DNA of 64,000 nt from Funneliformis mosseae (taxonomy: Eukaryota > Glomeromycota > Glomeromycetes > Glomerales > Glomeraceae), in assembly GCA_910592005.1 (NCBI GenBank), contig CAJVPP010000002.1, forward strand, positions 29,433 through 93,432, given 5' to 3'. Position numbers and translations under genes: made by a program. This document shows, piece after piece, positions 35,701-48,608 of this stretch. Within the stretch, counting starts at the first letter, position 1. Each line of letters starts with the position of its first letter. Under the pieces are notes generated by a model, which was not told the DNA's origin, made no database searches, and saw nothing but the letters and a program-made list of their open reading frames with translations.

Positions 35701-38700
35701 GGATCATTAACTGAAATCATCAATTCTACTTATTCATTCGAAAAAATTTTAAAGCAAGAATTACTGTGGTGTTTATTGTGCATGAACTATCCGTCGAATG
35801 ATAATTCTGCACAACACATAAAGTAAGAGTTATCTTTATATTTAAAATCTTTTCCCCCCCTAAAAACTAATTTGAACGATTTTTGTAACCTAGGATACTA
35901 AGCGAAAAAATATTAAAATATCCAGACATGGTCGAATGCCTGAAAGCAAAAACTTTCGAATGGATCAAAAAGTATTCTACTGATAATTGGAAATATAAAA
36001 TTGCGTCAAACAAGCAGGATTTATATCCATACGAATCGTTTTCTATTGCATTACAAGTTCATATTAGAACATTAGTAAGGATACCGATAGCTCGAATTTT
36101 ATGTGCCTTAGAAAGACTATCAGCAATAAAAACTTTCTTCCACATTGTTGATTGTACAGGTGATGATGAAGGATTACTAGAGTTTTGGAAAATCATTTGT
36201 ATGGATCATAATGTTGTCAATATTGAAGAATTACCAGATCCAAAGCCTGATGGATATACTATACCAATGGAACATTCGTATGATCTTGAATTTCCTTTTT
36301 CACTTTATTTTATGAAGCAAATTGATAACTTTAAAACAATTTATGAAGAGGAATTGGCTGTTTTACATCGGGAAAGTAATAAAGTTGACAGCAAAACCAA
36401 TAAACTTTATGATTGGGTAATTGACCATCATCTGAAAGAATTCAGAAATAATATCCTTACATCAATACCTCATTTAAAAGATTCTCCTCTTGAGCGGAAT
36501 CCTCAACCATACTTTAATGATTTTATTACTGTATTTTCGACAAGGTATAGCGAAAATGCCAATAAAAAGAATTTATCATTAATTTTGAAGCTACTTATAG
36601 GTGCTGACAAAGCGTTTCAACCGATTTTCCTTCATACTTATTGTTGGGAAAATGCCAATGAAGTATTAGCACATTTACAGTTAGCTCAAATGGCTCCAGA
36701 AATCATTCAAAATTTTGAAGAGCAAGGTAATATTACTGCTGAAGAAAGTTTAGGAAAGTGTCTTGTAAGAGAAATAACAAAAATGATGCTCCAGAGAATA
36801 TGTAAACATTTAGAAACCGCAACAAACGCTCATTTAATAGATGGATGGAAGCATGAAGTTACAAAAGTTCTTTTCCTTAGTAATAAGATAATGCATGCGC
36901 GAAACTTGTCAGATCTGTTCATATTACATGTCATAAATGATTTTGTTGAGACAAACATTCCTTTAAATAGTATCATAGAAATTGCTCAACGAGACGTTCT
37001 TTCTGAGGAATTTATCCACATTGTACTTGATAAATTAGATACATTAGAGCAAAATGAAAAAAATTTGTTATTAAGACGATCATTTATCATGAGATATCTT
37101 GAATTAATTCCGATTGAATCCGATGTTCTACTAAGCATTTATAAAATATTATTCTCACGTGAACCTTTTCCATTAATGAATGCGATAATTAAAAGTATTT
37201 TCCTTAGAGAGGACAATGAAAATGATAATATATTCATTACAATAATTACAAATGCAGAGGAAGCTTTAGGAAAATCTGCTCGATTAGATGTTATTAATAA
37301 ATGTTTCAAACACTTGGATACAGATATGGCAACATTATGTTGTGATGTCATCGAACAAACGTTCTTTATGGATTTTAAATTAGAAAAATTTAATTTAGAT
37401 TATTTGGATCATGCCCTTCGAGTTTTACCTAGACAAGATGGACCAGCATTGCAAAAAATAACAGTTATCGCTTTACTTAAAGAATTTGTTCGTCGAATCT
37501 GGGATAGTTTACTTCTAGAAGATAAAACTAGTGACAAAGTTGAATTGGATAATGATAGAATAGTCGACCAAATTAATAATACTATGAATTTCGCTCATCC
37601 CTTGATTCATTCTCTCAAAATTTACTTTTTAAGAGATTTACGACAAAGAGTTTTTTCAATTGATGAAGTTAGACTATTTTGCGAAGTTCAGAACGATGTT
37701 TTACCTTGGCTTGGAACTTTTAATTGGGAAGGTATCAAAGAAAATCGAATGCCTTTAAATCCATACTGCGATCTTCCCGAATATAACGAGGGCTGAAAAA
37801 TGTTTTACGAAATTCTATATTATGGGTAATAAAGCACCTTTCCAAGCATTCATACGAGAAATAAAACAAAAAGATACCCCATCAGCAAGATTATCCTTAA
37901 TGGGACTTCTCATCACACGTTTTCATTTTTTAAGGGCTTCAGGAGAATGGCAGCATCCAGAGACGCGGTCAGCTGAGTTCTTGGCCAATGAAATCGTTGG
38001 AATGGATAACCTCCCAGAATTATTTAAAACGATCGCAAAAAAGATCGTGTCGAATAATTTTCCTTTACTTAAAATCAATTCAGATATTAACGATACAGGC
38101 TTGTTCTTAAAATCTGTTATTGCACATATAATCACACTTTTTGCATCGGTTGAACCGAATTCATCTCAATTAGCAATGTACTTACACAAATTACAAGATT
38201 GTTATGATTTGTTTATCTTAACAAGTGCTTCTGACATAGAATCGATAGTGTTGAATGCAATTGCTGGTGAAGGGGTCGCAAGATATTCCTGTCAATGTGG
38301 TTTGAAATATGTCATTTCAGCTTGTGGTCTTCCTATGGAGTATAGTGTATGCCCGAATTGCAAACATAAGATTGGCGGAGCTGATCATGTAATTGGAGAA
38401 GGAAACACCAAACTCGATGCATCAAATATTAATCAAGTAACGATAAATGATCAAACAGGATATGTTGATGAACCTGCCAATCCAACTTTAAATCATTTCG
38501 TTAGATCAATGCCAGCTATTTCATTTCGTATTTTGCATTTAATTGTTCATGTACTTATCGGGGCGTCCGCACCTCAACCTGCACTTGATTTTCTTCGAAA
38601 AAATGATCATACGGTTACGGACGATGCTGAAAAGTTTTGCATGGACCATATCGGAAATGATTGGGCAGTTCTCAAAAATCTCCTTAATTGTTCGGATGAG

Positions 38701-40536
38701 GTATATTATGTTATTACCTATTACCTATTTTATTTTTATATTATTTACTAACAAATTAATAATTTTAACCAGACCTTGTCGTCAATATTTCATTCAATAA
38801 TTACTTTAATGATGGAAAAACCTCCATTACCGAATCAACGAATAACAACAACCGCTGAACGCGAGAATTGGGAAACAGAGTTTCATATAAATTATATTGA
38901 ACCGCAAATTAGAAATGTAGCTGACATAGTAACTAATAATCGTGTTAAATTAGACGCGGCTTTAGCTAAAAATCAAATTTATAGTAATATGATTGAGAGT
39001 GAAATGAATCAAACTTTAGTGATGGATCAACAATACAGAAGTGATTATTTACCTTGCCTATGGAGGAAGATTGGAGTAATGAATTTTGAAGGTTTTCGTG
39101 CATATTATAACAGTGATTTGGAAAGAAACACGAATAACTATCCATTCCTTTCATTATTTTTCAAACATGCTAGACAATTAGAATTACTGAAACATCTCTT
39201 ACCTATTGTCAAGTTTGTTCAAGTTTTGAATTCCAAACTTGGGCATCGCTTAACAAGACAAAAGGCAAGAGAAATGACTTTCGGGAATTTTTTAGAAAAT
39301 GTATCTAATAATCCGCAAAATCGTGAAATTTTCTATAGTGCCTTTGATGATTTTAAAGCTGGATGGAATATAGTTATACCTAATGTTACCCAGTATCAAA
39401 ATCATGAACTTCAAAATATACCAGTCATGGATTCTGAGCTTTCGATCGTTTTAGGTTTAATGGAACCAAAAGATGATGGATTTTTCTTATGTGCGATCTT
39501 AGAATATTTAGTTGCTTTACAAAACAATTTCATACGAGAAGTCATGGCAATTTCACCTGGGACTTGTCAATCTCTTAAGTTTTTAGATGAACCAATATTT
39601 GACGAACCGACAAAAGTAGAACTCACTCAATCTATGCGTATTGATTGTGCGCGGCCCAAGAATATAGTAAATTTTACTTGGGATGACGAAATTCTTACAT
39701 ATAGCCAAAGAAATTTCGAAGTTGCCAAAGGGCAATGTATTGTTTATGATTTGGTAAAAATTGAGGCGGAATTAGCAAATATTTTAGTTTTTGACAAGGT
39801 TTATATAGAAACGCAACCGGAATCTCAATTGTATTTAGAAACTTTTCCATATCACATGGAATTGTTCTCCATATGTAAGAGAATCCTTGACAATATTAAG
39901 AATTTAATACCTCAAGAACAAATCCCGATTGAGAAAATGAGCTTGTTAGGTGCACAATTTTCACAATTAACATTAGAAAACGCTTCAGAGACCTTATCAT
40001 TATTGGAAATTCTTCTGTGTTTTGTTAAACGTACAGCAATTGGATATGGAGAAAATTCTCTTAAGGATTATGTTAATCAATGGATTAAATTATCATCATT
40101 AATCGAACATCCAGGCTTCTCTGAAATTTTAAATCTTGATTTACGACTTAAACATTTGGTAGCTTTATATGTTTTTGTTGAAGAACAAGTTGCCAATCTT
40201 AAAATCAAAGATGTTCACGAAAAATATAAAGTTCCACTTTCAGATGATATGGAAAACGCAATACTTCGATCTGTGAATTTTGAACAGCAAACTGCTGGAA
40301 AAGAATTGATACCAGCAGAAGCATTTGCCTTAGCTTTAAAACGATTCATGATCCGATTTTTATTTTCAGAGAATCAAAAAGAAACCGAATCATTATTTAT
40401 TTATTTGCATGATGATTCATTAAATTTCTGGCCGTCAACAATCTCAAAACACCTTATTGATGAATTATTCCCAGAAAATTTAATAGTGGCCAACACATTT
40501 GCTACCTATGAATTTACTATGGAAAAATTGGGTTAG
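29798..40536 (+). pseudogene. RNF213-like copy 2, N-terminally truncated and twice frameshifted
   Basis: Twelve exons align one-for-one with exons 3-14 of copy 1: 29798-30189, 30270-32184, 32255-33188, 33271-33494, 33575-33731, 33797-34331, 34408-34462, 34541-34622, 34690-35323, 35410-35822, 35894-38700 and 38773-40536. The first begins inside the equivalent of exon 3, so the CBM20 and stalk (about 1,100 residues) are missing; the ATG at 29798 would still give a plausible start. A one-base deletion near 32719 and a one-base insertion near 37793 put everything between them out of frame. The AAA3 site (GEVGCGKT, LLFDEIN), the AAA4 site (GETGSSKS, LLDN-VGFAE) and an RZ finger (about 38287-38376) are present. 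The last donor is lost and translation ends at TAG 40534-40536, without the repeat tail. If the frameshifts were assembly errors it would be a 3,300-residue motor-plus-RZ protein. Confidence 0.75.
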
Positions 40537-42049
40537 AATACTCAATTAAAAAATTTTTTAAAAAATTTTTTTTTTATTATTTTGGCACCGAACGCCACCT
40601 AGACTTCTATAAATTGCTTTCTAATTTTTTTTTTTTTTTTTTTTTTTTTTTATTATTATTATTGATTGTGTTACAATAATCCAAACAAATAAATCTTTGT
40701 TTTTTTTAATTGACAGAATGTAAATGTTTATAAGTCATCTTAATCAAAACGAGTGAGTTACAGATTTATATTATTCTTAAGTTAGTTTAATAATATTTTT
40801 CAGGGCTACTATTAACTAGCTTCCAATTCTCTTAAAGAAAGAGATGATAACGTATTATTCTGTTTGTCTACAATTCTTTAAATAAAAAAAGTAATAAAAA
40901 AATGAAACATCATATCTTGTTTACCTTTAGCACAAAAATGCATCTTTGAAATTGTTTATTAAATAAACGAAATTTTGCCAAAAAAAAAATTGGTTATACC
41001 GTTTTTCATTACAATTTTAGTGTCAGTATTGCGAGGAACCCGTGATAGAATCCAATGAAATTTACTGCGGCAATCATCAGGTGCTGTCGATCCACTTTTT
41101 CTTTTAGACGGCGCGAGTTAATTTATAAATAAAATTTTTTAAGTTGCAATGATAGATATGTTTTACATATCATATAAACGACAATTCATAACTTGATCAT
41201 CAGATCCTTCGCCTAATAAACCATTTTCACTTAAAAAGAATAAATCTGTGACCTATTCTAATTAATTCAAAGTTGCTGCTCTTGAAACTTGTCACGCCTC
41301 ATTTATATTTACCGGCCCATATTAACCACGCGAAGAATTACGAAGAATTATCATAAATAAAAAGTTATAGTTTTTATTACTCAAGAATTAAAAAGTTTTT
41401 TTTACAATTTTTTATAAAATAATATTGATTTTATTACACATTATAATATATACCAATTTACACAAATACATTTAATGATCGTTCAAAAAAAAAAAAAAAA
41501 ATCGCTTTTCACCACCGTATGAACTGTTCTTAATGGATTCCCAGAATAGTGTGATTTAGATAATAGAGGCTGTAATAACCAGTTCTAAGCAAGAAAAACT
41601 CACGTTTTGAGAATCTACAGTATAATGTAAGAAAGAAGGCAAAAAAGTTAATATGCTGCAGTCATATTAAATGAGGTCGAACACACTGTCACACTCCTCG
41701 GACGAGAGATGGGTCGCATATATCAATCTATCAGGACAAGCCCATAAGAGATGCATTCCATATATTCTCAATCGTCGTGTCTGGTAGTATTCTTAAGTAT
41801 ACCCGTCTCACCTTGAGAAACTCTTTTGCTATAATATTCTCTTTGACGAACTAAAGTTTAGTGGACCAAATTCAAGAAAATTTTGTATTATGACTCAGAA
41901 GTTTATAAAAGTCATTTAACTGCAACACAATATTCATAAAAATATGGTCACGGAAGACATTAAATTACTTCTCATCATTGTCATAATTATCAAAAACGAT
42001 TTTTGAGCGGACGGTATGGGTCGCTATATCTAATAAGCTGTAAGAAAGA
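40537..42049. other. Repeat-rich spacer after copy 2
   Basis: This stretch contains a long poly-T tract (about 40627-40651), poly-A runs and many stops in all frames. An isolated exon-like piece at 41021-41080 is listed separately. No gene is supported. Confidence 0.5.
41021..41080 (+). other. Orphan exon-like piece with a Cys/His cluster
   Basis: Exactly 20 codons are framed by a TTTTAG acceptor and a GT at 41081. They encode C-x2-C-x11-C-x2-H, ending YCGNHQ, a zinc-binding-like spacing. No adjoining exon was found. It could be a remnant of a larger gene or a chance pattern. Confidence 0.3.
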
Positions 42050-42800
42050 AAAGAAAAGTCGATGAGATAAAAATATAATAATCAGGAAAAAAAACAAAAA
42101 CAAAAAACATCAAAACAAAGCATCATCAAATTAAGACGACGCAGCATCATCAAGCAATTAAGCGACGACGCAAGCATCAGGCCGTAAACAGCAACGCAAT
42201 AAAGCGCCAAGCTGTAAACAGCAACCGACGCAATTATGGTTTATCGTTAAGAAAGATGTGGGGAAAAGGGCAAGCTGTCGCAATTGGTTACATTGCACAT
42301 CTACCACATGACAGGGCTATCTTCATTAGGCCTAAACACAAGTGCCTAAACATAACTACTCAGTCCCTCTCCGCGGTCAGTGACCATCTGAAATAAAAAT
42401 AATATGTCTTCGCGCGTGACCGTGTGGACGTTGTTGAAGTGCTAAATCATCGGTAGTTGCTGTTCTGAAAAATCGAAAGTTGCTGCTCTGAAAATCGAAA
42501 GTTGCTGCTCCTGAAGAAGTTGTCCAAGCCGCCGGTGATATTTTTCCAACGATATCTTCTAATATACTTAACCTGAACTGATGGCCACCGGATAGTCCGA
42601 CTCACCCTTACCAGCAGACGGAAACCCGCAGAAACACTCCCCAACTGCGACAGCGGTTTTTTATTATCAAGAAAGTGGAAAGGTGTTATCTATGCTGACG
42701 AAAAAAGTGTACGGAAGTAGACCAGAGAAAGGAAAAGGTGGAAGCTATGCTAACGAGAGAAGACAGTAAGCCTGTGAGAGAAAAAAAACTACAAAAGATG
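42050..42800. repeat. GC-richer interspersed repeat with internal tandem units
   Basis: The base composition is clearly richer in G/C than the flanks. Internal repeats include GTAAACAGCAAC twice (about 42183-42230) and three copies of a roughly 22-bp unit, GTTGCTGCTCTGAAAATCGA, at 42456-42516. The minus-strand ORF over 42447-42644 reads FRSSNFRFSEQQLSIF, a phrase I associate with a high-copy Rhizophagus repeat. It is therefore treated as repeat-derived rather than as a gene. Confidence 0.5.
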
Positions 42801-44965
42801 CACTTTATTTAATTTTTGGTGCGATGTCTCGTGATTAGAAAATTAATGATCATCATTACGTAATATTATAGCCGAAAATGGCTTAATATAAGATTCGTTA
42901 TATATTATATCGTGTTATATCTATTGAAGGAGTCTTAAAATCCTGTTTTTTTACATAATAAGTAAAAGTGCACGCATTATTCTATGAACGAGATCCTGCC
43001 TATCACTAAGCAGTTACTCACATCAAAGAAATTGCATTAACAAATAATATAATATATGCAAAGGAGATTTTTAAAAGGCAAAAGTGGCATATACCATAAA
43101 ATTATATAGAGATAATTGAAAAGGTACAAAATAATAAAAATAAAAATAAAAATAAAAAAATAAAAGAAAATATATAGTAATATAAAATTTTCTTTAGTAT
43201 CAAACGAAAATGAGGAGTACAGTAACTTATTGCATAAGGCGAAACAATTTTCCATTTATTTAAAAAAAATACAATATAATAGTAAATCAAGAACGTTTTA
43301 ATATATAAAAAAATATATATATTGTTCTTAGAACGTGTAACGACATATATCGTTGGTAATTTATATGACCGTTTCTGGAAATTCGATCTCGTTTCATATT
43401 CCAATATCAGAAATGTATTACCTTTTCCAGTTTAAACAGAGATCTACAAAGGTGCTCAACTTCATGAATAATTTACTATCGATATTTTTCTTAGGGAGGG
43501 AAGTCGTATGCTGCTACTCGTAGTAAATATGAAGAGCCTCTTAGACAAATAGAAGGTTACAAAGATCAGAACAGAGCTTTGGCACGTCGCTTTGAAAAAG
43601 TTCAAGTCTCATGGCTTTCTTTAGATAATATAACAGAGAAGCAAACAATTTCATTTTGCTTATTGCAGTTCTTCTTTTCATTATTAAATTACTAACTTTT
43701 TAGTTTAAGGGCTGTCGCACGTTTCAGTCTGTTAACTTATGGTTTATCCGCATGCTTTTGCAGTTACAGACTTGTGATGGCTCTTAAGTTATTTTCTTTA
43801 GATGTATTAATAAAAAAAAAAAGGAAAATTATTTTGCCATAATATTAAAGTAAAAAAAAACTTTCATGTTTCACTGCCATAAAAATATATTCCCGTAAGT
43901 ATCTAATGAGATTTAGTTATCTGAAAATCTTATTTAAGTTTTTATCAATAAAAAATTTTTGAAAAAAAATGATGTAAAGAACATTTATTGCTTCAAGCTT
44001 TTAGTCTCGTTTCAATTAAAAAAAATTTTGATCGACAATTGACGTTACTTATCGGGAATTTTAGGTAAGGGGATTATATTATCAAATTTTACTTTGCCAA
44101 AGATTTTTACACTACTTTTTATTTTTTCTTAATAAAAAACTACAACATAGTTTCGTTGATTTCATTGATTTTAGATCTGCAAGTCGAGAGCAATGTAGGA
44201 GCAATTCTTATCGTTACCAAATTTAGTTTTTAATTACGTGATGTTCAAACAAAGTTCGATTTATATTACCCAAAGTAGAAAATAAAGTAAAATTTAATAT
44301 TATTTAATAGTACTGTATATATCCTTATTCACTTTTAAGTATACAAATTTCATACGAAACGAGTATAATTACTAAATTTAGCTTGTGTCTCTCTTAATGT
44401 AAGACTCACTTGTGAATGTTTTTTTATTGGGCAAATGTCGAAGTGGGAAAATATGGTATTCATTCATTTGTTTTTCGTAATTTATCATTTTCTTTTTTTT
44501 TTTTTTTTCTCGAACGTGATGGGGGACCAACTTTAATTGTCAGTCATCTACAATTGAAAAAGGACAAGTACAACTGCTCGTGAATGAGTTTCCTTTGTAA
44601 TGGTCTGCTATGTCATCTTCCCATGTGTGAATCAAAAACTGCATCATGAGTGAGTTGCTCACGCCTGTTGGATATCCCCAATCTTGGTCGATAGTCAACC
44701 GAACGCAACCTGAGCCCTATCGGATATCCACATCCTTAGACGCAATCGAAAGTCGATCGATCATGTAAGTTATTTATTTATTATATTTCTTTCTGATATT
44801 TTAGTCTTATCATATGACTTGCACAAGGCGGATAAAAGATTCACTAAACAAAGCCTCACATTTTACATTGTAGTGGTCCAAGAACGAATTTGGAGTTGGA
44901 AATTACGTTAACTTGATCTCATCAGAAAACCTGATCTCTAATTATAATAAAAACGTTTTGACGAT
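42801..44965. other. Gene-poor DNA between the 42-kb repeat and the transposon
   Basis: AT-rich, with no intact gene. An exon-like open stretch at 43495-43690 is listed separately. Around 44600-44760 the sequence is less AT-rich and GGATATCC occurs twice about 60 bp apart, possibly a piece of another repeat. Confidence 0.45.
43495..43695 (+). pseudogene. Orphan exon-like fragment, unrecognised
   Basis: After a TTCTTAG acceptor the plus strand stays open for about 66 codons. It begins GGKSYAATRSKYEEPLRQIE and continues with a charged, helical, possibly coiled-coil segment ending near SLDNITEKQ. The charged composition differs from random AT-rich ORFs nearby. I do not recognise the family and see no partner exon. 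Confidence 0.35.
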
Positions 44966-45230
44966 TAATACAGTCCGGGAATTTACCAAATATGTCACGA
45001 CGATCATTTCCTAATATAGTATAGAATTCGCCGATCTGAATATTCTAGATCTATCTCAATTTGGAAAATTATTGAATTTTTAAATATAAAAAATATAAAA
45101 CAATAAAAAATATCAAGCAAAAAAAAATTATTTTCTTTAGATTAATTGCAACAAATTAAAAAATCATCAAATATCAATTAGAAAATCAGTTTTTTATGAA
45201 ATGACTAAATTAGTTTGATTATTCTGCATT

Positions 45231-45330
45231 TGATAGGTGTGAAATTTGACAAGCGTGAAATTTTGACACGTGAAATTTTGACAAGCATAAAATTCTGATA
45301 AGCGTGAAATTTTAACAGCATGAAATTTTA
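45231..45330. repeat. Minisatellite inside the transposon
   Basis: Five to six degenerate direct copies of a unit of about 17 bp with consensus GCGTGAAATTTTGACAA. It lies near the left end of the transposon and could be a subterminal repeat array, which in some DNA transposons binds transposase. Confidence 0.65.
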
Positions 45331-46879
45331 AAATTAATGTGAGCCAATTTTATTAGAATATATATTTATCAAAAAAAAATGTAAATAAAAAGACAAAATA
45401 CAAATATTGAAGTAGTACAAATACAAATTTATTTTAAATTAAATTCATCATCTGAAGTGAATAAATGCTTTACCTCTTGCAATATGTTTAATAATTTGCT
45501 TCATTTTTTTGATTTCAATCTAGGATATTTCTTCGAGTATTTTTATCTAGTTGTTTAAAAAGAATTTCGATCTTTAATAAAATTTCTGTCTTGTTCATAT
45601 TTTTTTTTGTTCTCTTGTGCATCTGCTTCTTATTTTGTAATTGGTATTGGCCTAAAAAAAGGAGATGGTTTTTTATTAATAAATGTTTCAATAAAATTTT
45701 GTTAATATTGTTTTACAATATATGTGAAATTTTTTAAATGTTCAGTTAACTCATATTCTTTTTTCAGGCTTTGACAAATAGTCTGTATATTTTTTGGATT
45801 CACAAATTCAAGCCTTCGCAAAAGAGTTCAAAATCTTTGGCATTTCATGGTTGATTCTGATTGAGTTTTTGATCCTGATTGCTGGTGATCATTATATCTA
45901 ATTGCTTTAAATAAATTATTTCTAAGCTAAAATAAACAATTAGTATTTACGCGTATATAAAATTAGTTTAATTTAAAATTAAAAAATTCATCTCAAAGAA
46001 TTTTTTACAATTATGTGTTACAATCTTCCAATGACAATGTTATAGAATAGGAGATATTAAAGATTTTAAGGTTTTGTTCACTTTCTCTATAATTGCGTCT
46101 AACCTTTAGTACTATTTATAAATATCTGATCAAGAAATAACACAATTTTTCTCTATTATATTTCATATTTCTGAATGAAGTTGCATCAACTGAATTTCAT
46201 TAGAAATATCTATTAAGCAATAAATAGGATGACATCTTGTAGACCAAATAGGAGAAAAAGTTCTTTTAGCAGCCCTTTTTAAAAAAGGATCATTAATTCT
46301 TATGGCTTTTCGATAATTAATTATCGTTTAAAGGTAAACAAATATTTTATTAAAAAATAAGTTAGTATTAATTTAAAAAATAATAATTAAAAAAAAATCA
46401 ATTAATAATGATCTGTTCATATTTTATTTGATAAAGTGGATCTTGCTATTCTTTAATTCATGCAAGATATCTTTCAATAGACGAGTTAGAATGGTTTTTT
46501 ACATATGGCTATAAAAGCTTCATAGTCATTGCTTGACAATATATGCTACAAATTAAATCCCAGGACTTATGATGATCTATACATTTTTTGAAATAGGCAA
46601 GCTAATTTTCAGTTTGATAACCTTGGTATATTTATTGCAAACTATTTCAAATCGATTTTCCTAATATATAAAAAAATATTTAGTAATGTTAAGGTGAGAA
46701 ATATTAGATTTTAAATCTATATTACTTATCAATTCAACTCTACATATGCTCAAAGCATATTCATTTTTTTATGTAATTGTCCTAGTATAAGAACTAACTA
46801 GAAAATTTTTTCCTCAACTTAGTAGCATGATGGTATAGAATACCATCACAGGTGATAATGATCTATTTGCGAGTATTAT

Positions 46880-48608
46880 CCTTAATGCCTGATATTATTT
46901 CTATATGTGAAAGTATCTTTTTAATATTTATAATTGAGTTAGGATTAATGTTAATAAGATCAAGAACATAAATCTCAGGAATATTAACTCTCAGATTAGT
47001 AACTTTTTGTTGAATAAGACTGATCCTAGAAACACACATGACATTTTGTTCGTCATCAATGTTGTAAGATTTAAAGGTAAGTGAGTTGTTTAATTGATCA
47101 ATTATAATATTTTCAATTTCAGTTTCTTTTTAGATTTCAGCTAATATTGGTAATGACATTTTGCATTCTGAATATATTTTTTTTCGATTCTCAATGTTTT
47201 ATTGACCTGCAGTTGAGACAAAATTTCATATTAATAATATTGGTTATTGTAGATATTACAAGAGAATCAATAATATTAGTAAAGGATAAATTTTTTTAGA
47301 TAACAAATTAAGAATTTTGAAGAGGTAAGTATATAGTTTCTTATCAATTATTTCTTGTATTTGAAGGTTGATATTAAATAGTTCTTTATACTATAACCTA
47401 AAAAGAGACTGATATAACCAAGGTAAATTAGTATGTTAAATTCTATTTTGTAATGCCATATTGAAAGCAATAAAACTGGTAATAATATAGTAAATGACTG
47501 TATTAGATTCTTGATTAAAATAGTTCTTCTGTTCTTTTTGTTTATTATCAAATATGAGAACTAAAAGACCTTTGGGTAATGGTTCTTCATACTTTGATAA
47601 TTTATTCAGCCATTTTTGAAATCGATAATAGCTTCCTGAATGTGTAATATGATTATCAATATTAATAACCAATTTTGATCGTACAATCGAATATTTAATA
47701 GCTGAAGCAGCAAGTTGAATTTCTGATATGTATTTTTCATATTGTGTTCCATATATCAAATTGAATATGACAGCAGTTTTAAAAGCTTTTCTTGACTTAA
47801 AATGTCAAAGTCTCGATTATTCTGAATTAGAATTTCAATAAATTTAACAGTAACCTAATTACACCTATTAAGCTATTCACGCAGATTATATATCATGAGA
47901 TTTTAGAGAAAACCTATCACTATCTCAAATCAGTAAACTTACATCTTCGAATAATAGTTCACGTTCTGCTTTTGCTATTTTTATAATTGCATTGATACAT
48001 TTGTTTTGGTTATTAAATCGTGAATTTCACTGCTCAACTAAAGTTTTATTGCTTTTACATTACTTTTTATACAAATTTTGCATCATATTCATATCATTAT
48101 AGGCTTTTTGCAGTTTCTTTTTTAATTCTTTTACTTCATCTTTTTAGTTTTTTAAATACTGATATATCCATTTGATTTGATTTTTGAGTTCTATTATTGA
48201 TTGTATTTTCTGCTAATTTTCTAACTGAATGGATTTTAAAAGCTTTTTAGTCCTGTCAAACTCAACCATTATGTTAGTATAATTATTATCTTGATTAGCA
48301 TCAAGTCAGGATCTTTTGCTTTTTTGAACAGAACCTACAAGATGTTGATAAAACTGATTAGTTAAAATGATTTGATTATAATGTTTCTCACAAATTAAAT
48401 AGGATTCTAAAGGATAAAAATTAGCAAGTTTAGGAAAAAAATCATGATAAAGTATAAGTCGCTTAGCTGCTTCCTGACCGCTTGTATGCCACCATTTTTG
48501 TGATTCTTTAGATTCACAAGGCTTTAATCTGACTTTATTATATTTTTCAACTAAGTCTGCGAAAATGCATAAGAGATCTTTCGCTCTTAGTTTCTGGTAA
48601 GAAGACAT
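46880..48608 (-). pseudogene. Broken ORF of the transposon
   Basis: The piece at 48306-48608 starts with an ATG and reads MSSYQKLRAKDLLCIFADLV, with a QKWWHTSGQEAAKRL block and an ICEKHYNQII segment. The second piece, 47348-47759 in two frames, contains GLLVLIFDNKQKEQKNYF. A third open stretch is at about 46880-47090. The order is collinear on the minus strand and frames are interrupted by stops and shifts. Proteins of this style are highly repeated in Rhizophagus; I read it as the element's own protein, with unknown catalytic type. Confidence 0.55.

Noticed and set aside
42447..42644. Minus-strand ORF as a real gene
   Set aside because: It lies in a multi-unit repeat block and reads like a repeat-derived peptide, with no start context or partner exon.
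43037..43404. Minus-strand ORFs rich in F, I, L and Y resembling membrane proteins
   Set aside because: Hydrophobic only because of A/T runs; no conserved residues.
45231..45330. Possible CRISPR array
   Set aside because: The units are contiguous 17-bp tandem repeats without unique spacers, in a eukaryotic transposon.
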